Part shown: one piece after another, positions 21,788-23,869 of the stretch
Numbering within the stretch: the first letter of the stretch is position 1
Layout: every line of letters begins with the position of its first letter
Origin: a bacterium
Lineage (GTDB): Bacteria > Chloroflexota > Dormibacteria > UBA8260 > Bog-877
Direction: 5' to 3'
Length of the DNA stretch: 23,869 nt
NCBI GenBank assembly: GCA_021817025.1
Contig: JAKAWF010000020.1
Location: 1 to 23,869, forward strand
Program-made: the position numbers and the translations under genes
Notes under the pieces: generated by a model
Told to the model about the DNA's origin: nothing
Databases searched by the model: none
The model's input: the letters and a program-made list of their open reading frames with translations, nothing else

Positions 21788-22258
21788 ATGCTATCTTCAG
21801 CCCCGTTGCAGGAATCCAACCCCGGTCCGCTGATCGCCGAGCTGGTCGAACCAGTCGAGAACGCCCCATCCCCCAGGCGGGCTTGGGCGTTGCTGATCGC
21901 GGCCGCTCCGCTGGCCGCTCGGTTGGGCTGGTGGTGGTGGCGCCAGGCGCGGCAGGCGCGGTCGCCTGCCGAGTCGCCCCGCCTGCCGCCGGCGATCTAC
22001 GAGCACACCGAGGTGCGGATGACCAAGCGTCTCCTGGGGCGCTGGAAGGTAAGGGTCACGAGCACCCGCTGGCAGCCCGACGTGGGAGCTGCCTCCGTCG
22101 CGGTCAGACCGCATCTTTCAATCACTCGGCCCCTGCAGCTGGCCCGCCTCATCCTACTCAGCTCAGCCCGTGTCCCGGCAGCCTCTTCAATCACGCCTTC
22201 GGCCCCGGTCGTCAAGCTCTCGCCCCCGGGCTCAGGCGGTACGCACCACCCGGGCTGA
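21788..22258 (+). CDS. Possible single-helix membrane protein, C-terminal end doubtful
   Basis: From ATG 21788 (or TTG 21806, which follows a TATCTT -10-like box by 8 nt) the frame gives a short acidic start and a helix of about 15 residues (ALLIAAAPLAARLGWWWW). A basic cytosolic segment with YEHTEVRMTKRLLGRWKVRV follows. After about 22095 the reading becomes Ser/Pro-rich and irregular and probably is not original coding sequence. No family is recognised. The frame ends just before the acetyl-CoA synthetase remnant, so the native 3' end may have been lost by rearrangement. Confidence 0.4.
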   Translation: MLSSAPLQESNPGPLIAELVEPVENAPSPRRAWALLIAAAPLAARLGWWWWRQARQARSPAESPRLPPAIYEHTEVRMTKRLLGRWKVRVTSTRWQPDVGAASVAVRPHLSITRPLQLARLILLSSARVPAASSITPSAPVVKLSPPGSGGTHHPG

Positions 22259-23164
22259 GCCGGTGTCGATGCCTGCGGAGGCTCCCCTCTTCCTGATGGG
22301 CGCCGGTGCCACCGCAGACCATCCCAAGGGGACCCGGCACGGCACTGGCGGCTACCTGGCCCATGCCGCGGGGACCTCCAACTACTACCAGGACAGCCCG
22401 CCATCTCGAAATCGTCTTCGCGCCCCAGTCTCTGGGGCGAGTTCGGTCATCGCCGAGTGGGTACCGACACATCGGGCCCGGGGCGGCCCCGGCGGTCCCG
22501 GGGATCCGTCCCGTGATCCATGACGAAAACGGTGACGTGGTCAAGGCCGGCAGCGGCAAGGCCGAGGAAATGTGAATCCGCACCCCCCTGGCCGGGCATC
22601 TTTCCGACCATTTGGGGCCAGCCGGAGAAGCACGTAGCGACCTGCTACCAGAAATGCTGCCACGACAAGGCCAGCACCGACGGGCGCGATTGGCCCTGCT
22701 TCTCCGGCGACGGGGAGCTCCAGGCTGCCGATGGCTACTACCGGAGCCTGGGTCGGGTCGATGATGTGACCAACGTCGCCGGCCATCCGCCGGGGACCAA
22801 CCAGCCCGGAGCGGCGGCGATCACCGTCCCCGAGGTGCCGGGGGCCGCCGCCGTCCCGGTGCTGGACGAGATGCGGGGGTGGGCTCTCGAGATGGGCACC
22901 GCGCTGAAGCCAGGCTTCCAACCGAGCCCGGAGATTGGGGCCAAGGTGACCATGGCGATGGAGGTCGAGACCGGTGAGAAGACCCGGCCGACGAATGTCC
23001 GGATAGTCTGGGACGTGCCCAAGACCCGCCCCGGCAAGATCAGGCGGCAGGTCATGGCTGGGATCCCCACCCTCACCAAGACTGGCGGCACAACCACGCT
23101 GGCCAACCCGGAGATCGTGGAGGACGGCCGGCACCACGTTCGGTGCCGGCCGTCCGCAGCGTGA
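22255..23164 (+). pseudogene. acs: Acetyl-CoA synthetase (AMP-forming) pseudogene
   Basis: Three consecutive blocks in three different frames match the order of AMP-forming acetyl-CoA synthetase. Block one (about 22260-22390) has EAPLFLMGAGATADHPKG and HGTGGYLAHAAGTSNYYQD, the degraded P-loop and HTTGGYL region. Block two (about 22466-22565) has PGAAPAVPGIRPVIHDENGD. Block three (about 22585-23150) has PWPGIFPTIWGQPEKH, then FSGDGELQAADGYY, GRVDDVTNVAGHPPGT, DVPKTRPGKIRRQVM and TTTLANPEIVED. The catalytic A10 signature PKTRSGK reads PKTRPGK. Between blocks one and two roughly 130 residues of the normal protein are missing, and no N-terminal third is seen. Frameshifts plus deletion mean no active enzyme can be made. 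Confidence 0.88.
23122..23155. terminator. Perfect 14-bp hairpin at the end of the acs remnant
   Basis: GGACGGCCGGCACC (23122-23135) and GGTGCCGGCCGTCC (23142-23155) pair perfectly around the loop ACGTTC. It is the strongest hairpin found in the window and lies just after the last acs-like residues, where a terminator would be expected. No U tract follows. The 23165-23273 spacer after it contains no gene. Confidence 0.6.
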
Positions 23165-23273
23165 GAGTTGGCCCCCTCCTGAGATCGGTCACGTCAACGC
23201 GTGGGGCCGGTACTTGGCAGGGGGCCGGACGCGCCCCTGCTCCGGTCAGCAACCATGTGCCACCTTGTAGAAC

Positions 23274-23536
23274 ATGAGGACTGTCGGCGTGCGCGCCCTG
23301 AAGCAGAATGCCTCTGCGGTCGTCGCCCAGGTGGCGGCCGGGGAGGCGGTGACCATCACCGATCGCGGGCGACCTGTGGCTCAGATGGTCCCCGTGCCAG
23401 CCGGACGGTTGGCCGGTCTGATTTCCGCCAGTCGGGCTCGCCCAGCGCAGTGCTCGCTCACCGAGCTCGGCGCCCCCCCAAGCAACCTCGGGGGCCGGGC
23501 TCGGCGTCCCAGACGCTGGCTCAGATGCGGGAGTAG
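23274..23536 (+). pseudogene. Phd/YefM-type antitoxin, frameshifted
   Basis: Phd-family antitoxins bind their operator and neutralise the partner VapC/Doc toxin. ATG 23274 reads RTVGVRALKQNASAVVAQV, then GEAVTITDRGRPVAQMVPV, which is the DNA-binding domain, and SRARPAQCSLTELGAPP. The frame then misreads into Arg-rich nonsense. One frame over, GSASQTLAQMRE followed by TAG 23536 is the normal toxin-binding tail. The switch falls at a run of seven C (23473-23479); eight C would restore one ORF. A VapC start follows 11 nt later. The lesion could be a real mutation, phase variation or a base-calling error. Confidence 0.85.
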
Positions 23537-23547
23537 GAACGGTCCTG

Positions 23548-23625
23548 ATGGCCTTCTACCTCGACACCTCAGCCGCGGTGAAGCTGGCCGTGTTGGAGGC
23601 AGAGTCATCGGTATTGACCTCGTGA
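23548..23625 (+). pseudogene. vapC: VapC-type PIN-domain toxin, truncated by IS insertion
   Basis: VapC toxins are PIN-domain RNases. ATG 23548 reads MAFYLDTSAAVKLAVLEAES and then a few more residues to TGA at 23623-23625. The first catalytic Asp (YLDTSA) and the helix typical of the family are present, but only about 25 of roughly 130 residues remain. Right at the break an IS200/IS605-like left end begins, so insertion is the likely cause. The remaining toxin would lie beyond the window if the element is a clean insertion. Confidence 0.85.
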
Positions 23626-23635
23626 CGAGCGCAAG

Positions 23636-23656
23636 CCCCTGGCTTCAGCCATGGGG
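23636..23656 (+). repeat. IS left-end subterminal hairpin
   Basis: CCCCTGGC, loop TTCA, GCCATGGGG form a stem with a one-base bulge. Similar subterminal hairpins are the TnpA recognition structures of IS200/IS605 elements. Confidence 0.7.
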
Positions 23657-23731
23657 TCGAGCGAGTTGCGCGGAGAGGTGCAGGGGAACGGACGTGCGGC
23701 GTAGACGCGCCTGCGGCGCATACTGTTCCCG

Positions 23732-23869
23732 GTGGCTGGTGCAACGCTACGGTCGAATGCCAACATCACGTTCCGCTGCGCGTACCACGTGGTGTGGTGC
23801 CCGAAGTACCGGCGCAAGGTGCTCACCGGGGACATCGAGACTAGGTTGAAGGAGCTGATCCGGGAAGTG
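23732..23869 (+). CDS. tnpA: IS200/IS605 TnpA Y1 transposase, N-terminal part (runs off window)
   Basis: TnpA is a small HUH/Y1 single-strand transposase of about 130-150 residues. The visible 46 residues from GTG 23732 contain NITFRCAYHVVWCPKYRRKV, the near-invariant N-terminal signature, followed by LTGDIETRLKELIREV. The HUH and catalytic Tyr lie beyond the window edge, so integrity cannot be judged. Whether a TnpB/IscB partner follows is also unseen. Confidence 0.93.
   Translation, partial: MAGATLRSNANITFRCAYHVVWCPKYRRKVLTGDIETRLKELIREV

Larger units (their letters stand above)
23619..23869 (+). mobile_element. IS200/IS605-family insertion sequence, left end and tnpA start (runs off window)
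   Basis: The element is recognised by a left-end imperfect palindrome at 23636-23656 and a Y1 transposase start at 23732. IS200/IS605 elements lack terminal inverted repeats, move as single strands and insert next to a short target. TTGAC at 23614-23618 lies directly before the presumed left end and could be that target. The exact boundary is uncertain by about 15 bp, and the right end is not in the window. Confidence 0.8.

Noticed and set aside
22116..22194. TTCAATCAC occurs twice (22117-22125 and 22186-22194), about 70 bp apart, each followed within a few bases by TCGGCCCC; CRISPR-like spacing
   Set aside because: Only two copies, and similarity does not extend over a 25-35 bp repeat unit; no further units follow and no cas genes are present.
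23732..23869. TnpA domesticated as a REP-associated transposase (RAYT)
   Set aside because: The visible N-terminal signature fits ordinary IS200 TnpA, and a left-end hairpin and a disrupted target gene point to a normal mobile element; the rest is outside the window.

Overview
The window is high-GC, densely packed bacterial DNA with housekeeping genes on both strands. TTG and GTG starts, TAnnnT -10 boxes sitting directly before start codons, a PrgI/VirB4-type secretion core and a MoxR/DUF58/DUF4129/DUF4350/SpoIIM-like neighbourhood suggest a monoderm soil lineage such as Chloroflexota/Dormibacterota or an actinobacterium. Taxonomy is inference; no rRNA or other clade marker is present.

Region by region. 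1-440 (-): the start of a UbiA-type prenyltransferase that loses family resemblance at a short inverted repeat. 470-1531 (+): hemE. 1594-3169 (+): two secreted cell-wall hydrolases, CHAP and SLT, translationally overlapping. 3430-5705 (+): an M20 zinc hydrolase overlapping an OSBS/N-succinylamino acid racemase. 5719-7387 (+): a run of small unrecognised genes. 7592-12735 (+): folB, then a minimal type IV secretion-like set (PrgI-like, VirB4-like ATPase, a small two-helix pilin-like protein, a TrbL/VirB6-like protein) with an unknown protein and dtd embedded. 12741-15613: a zinc-ribbon protein (-), a small membrane protein (+), and divergent RDD (-) and SpoIIM-like (+) membrane proteins. 15626-16561 (+): ispH. 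16506-21755 (-): a five-gene operon in transcription order: multi-TM membrane protein, DUF4129, DUF4350, MoxR ATPase, DUF58.

The right end (about 22100-23869) is a decay zone: a multiply frameshifted, internally deleted acetyl-CoA synthetase pseudogene, a strong hairpin, a Phd-type antitoxin frameshifted in a C7 tract, and a VapC toxin cut after about 25 codons by an IS200/IS605-type element that runs off the window.

The most interesting structures are the reduced T4SS-like locus without visible relaxase or coupling protein, the recurrent leaderless-type starts, the racemase/M20 pair, and the doubly inactivated toxin-antitoxin locus.
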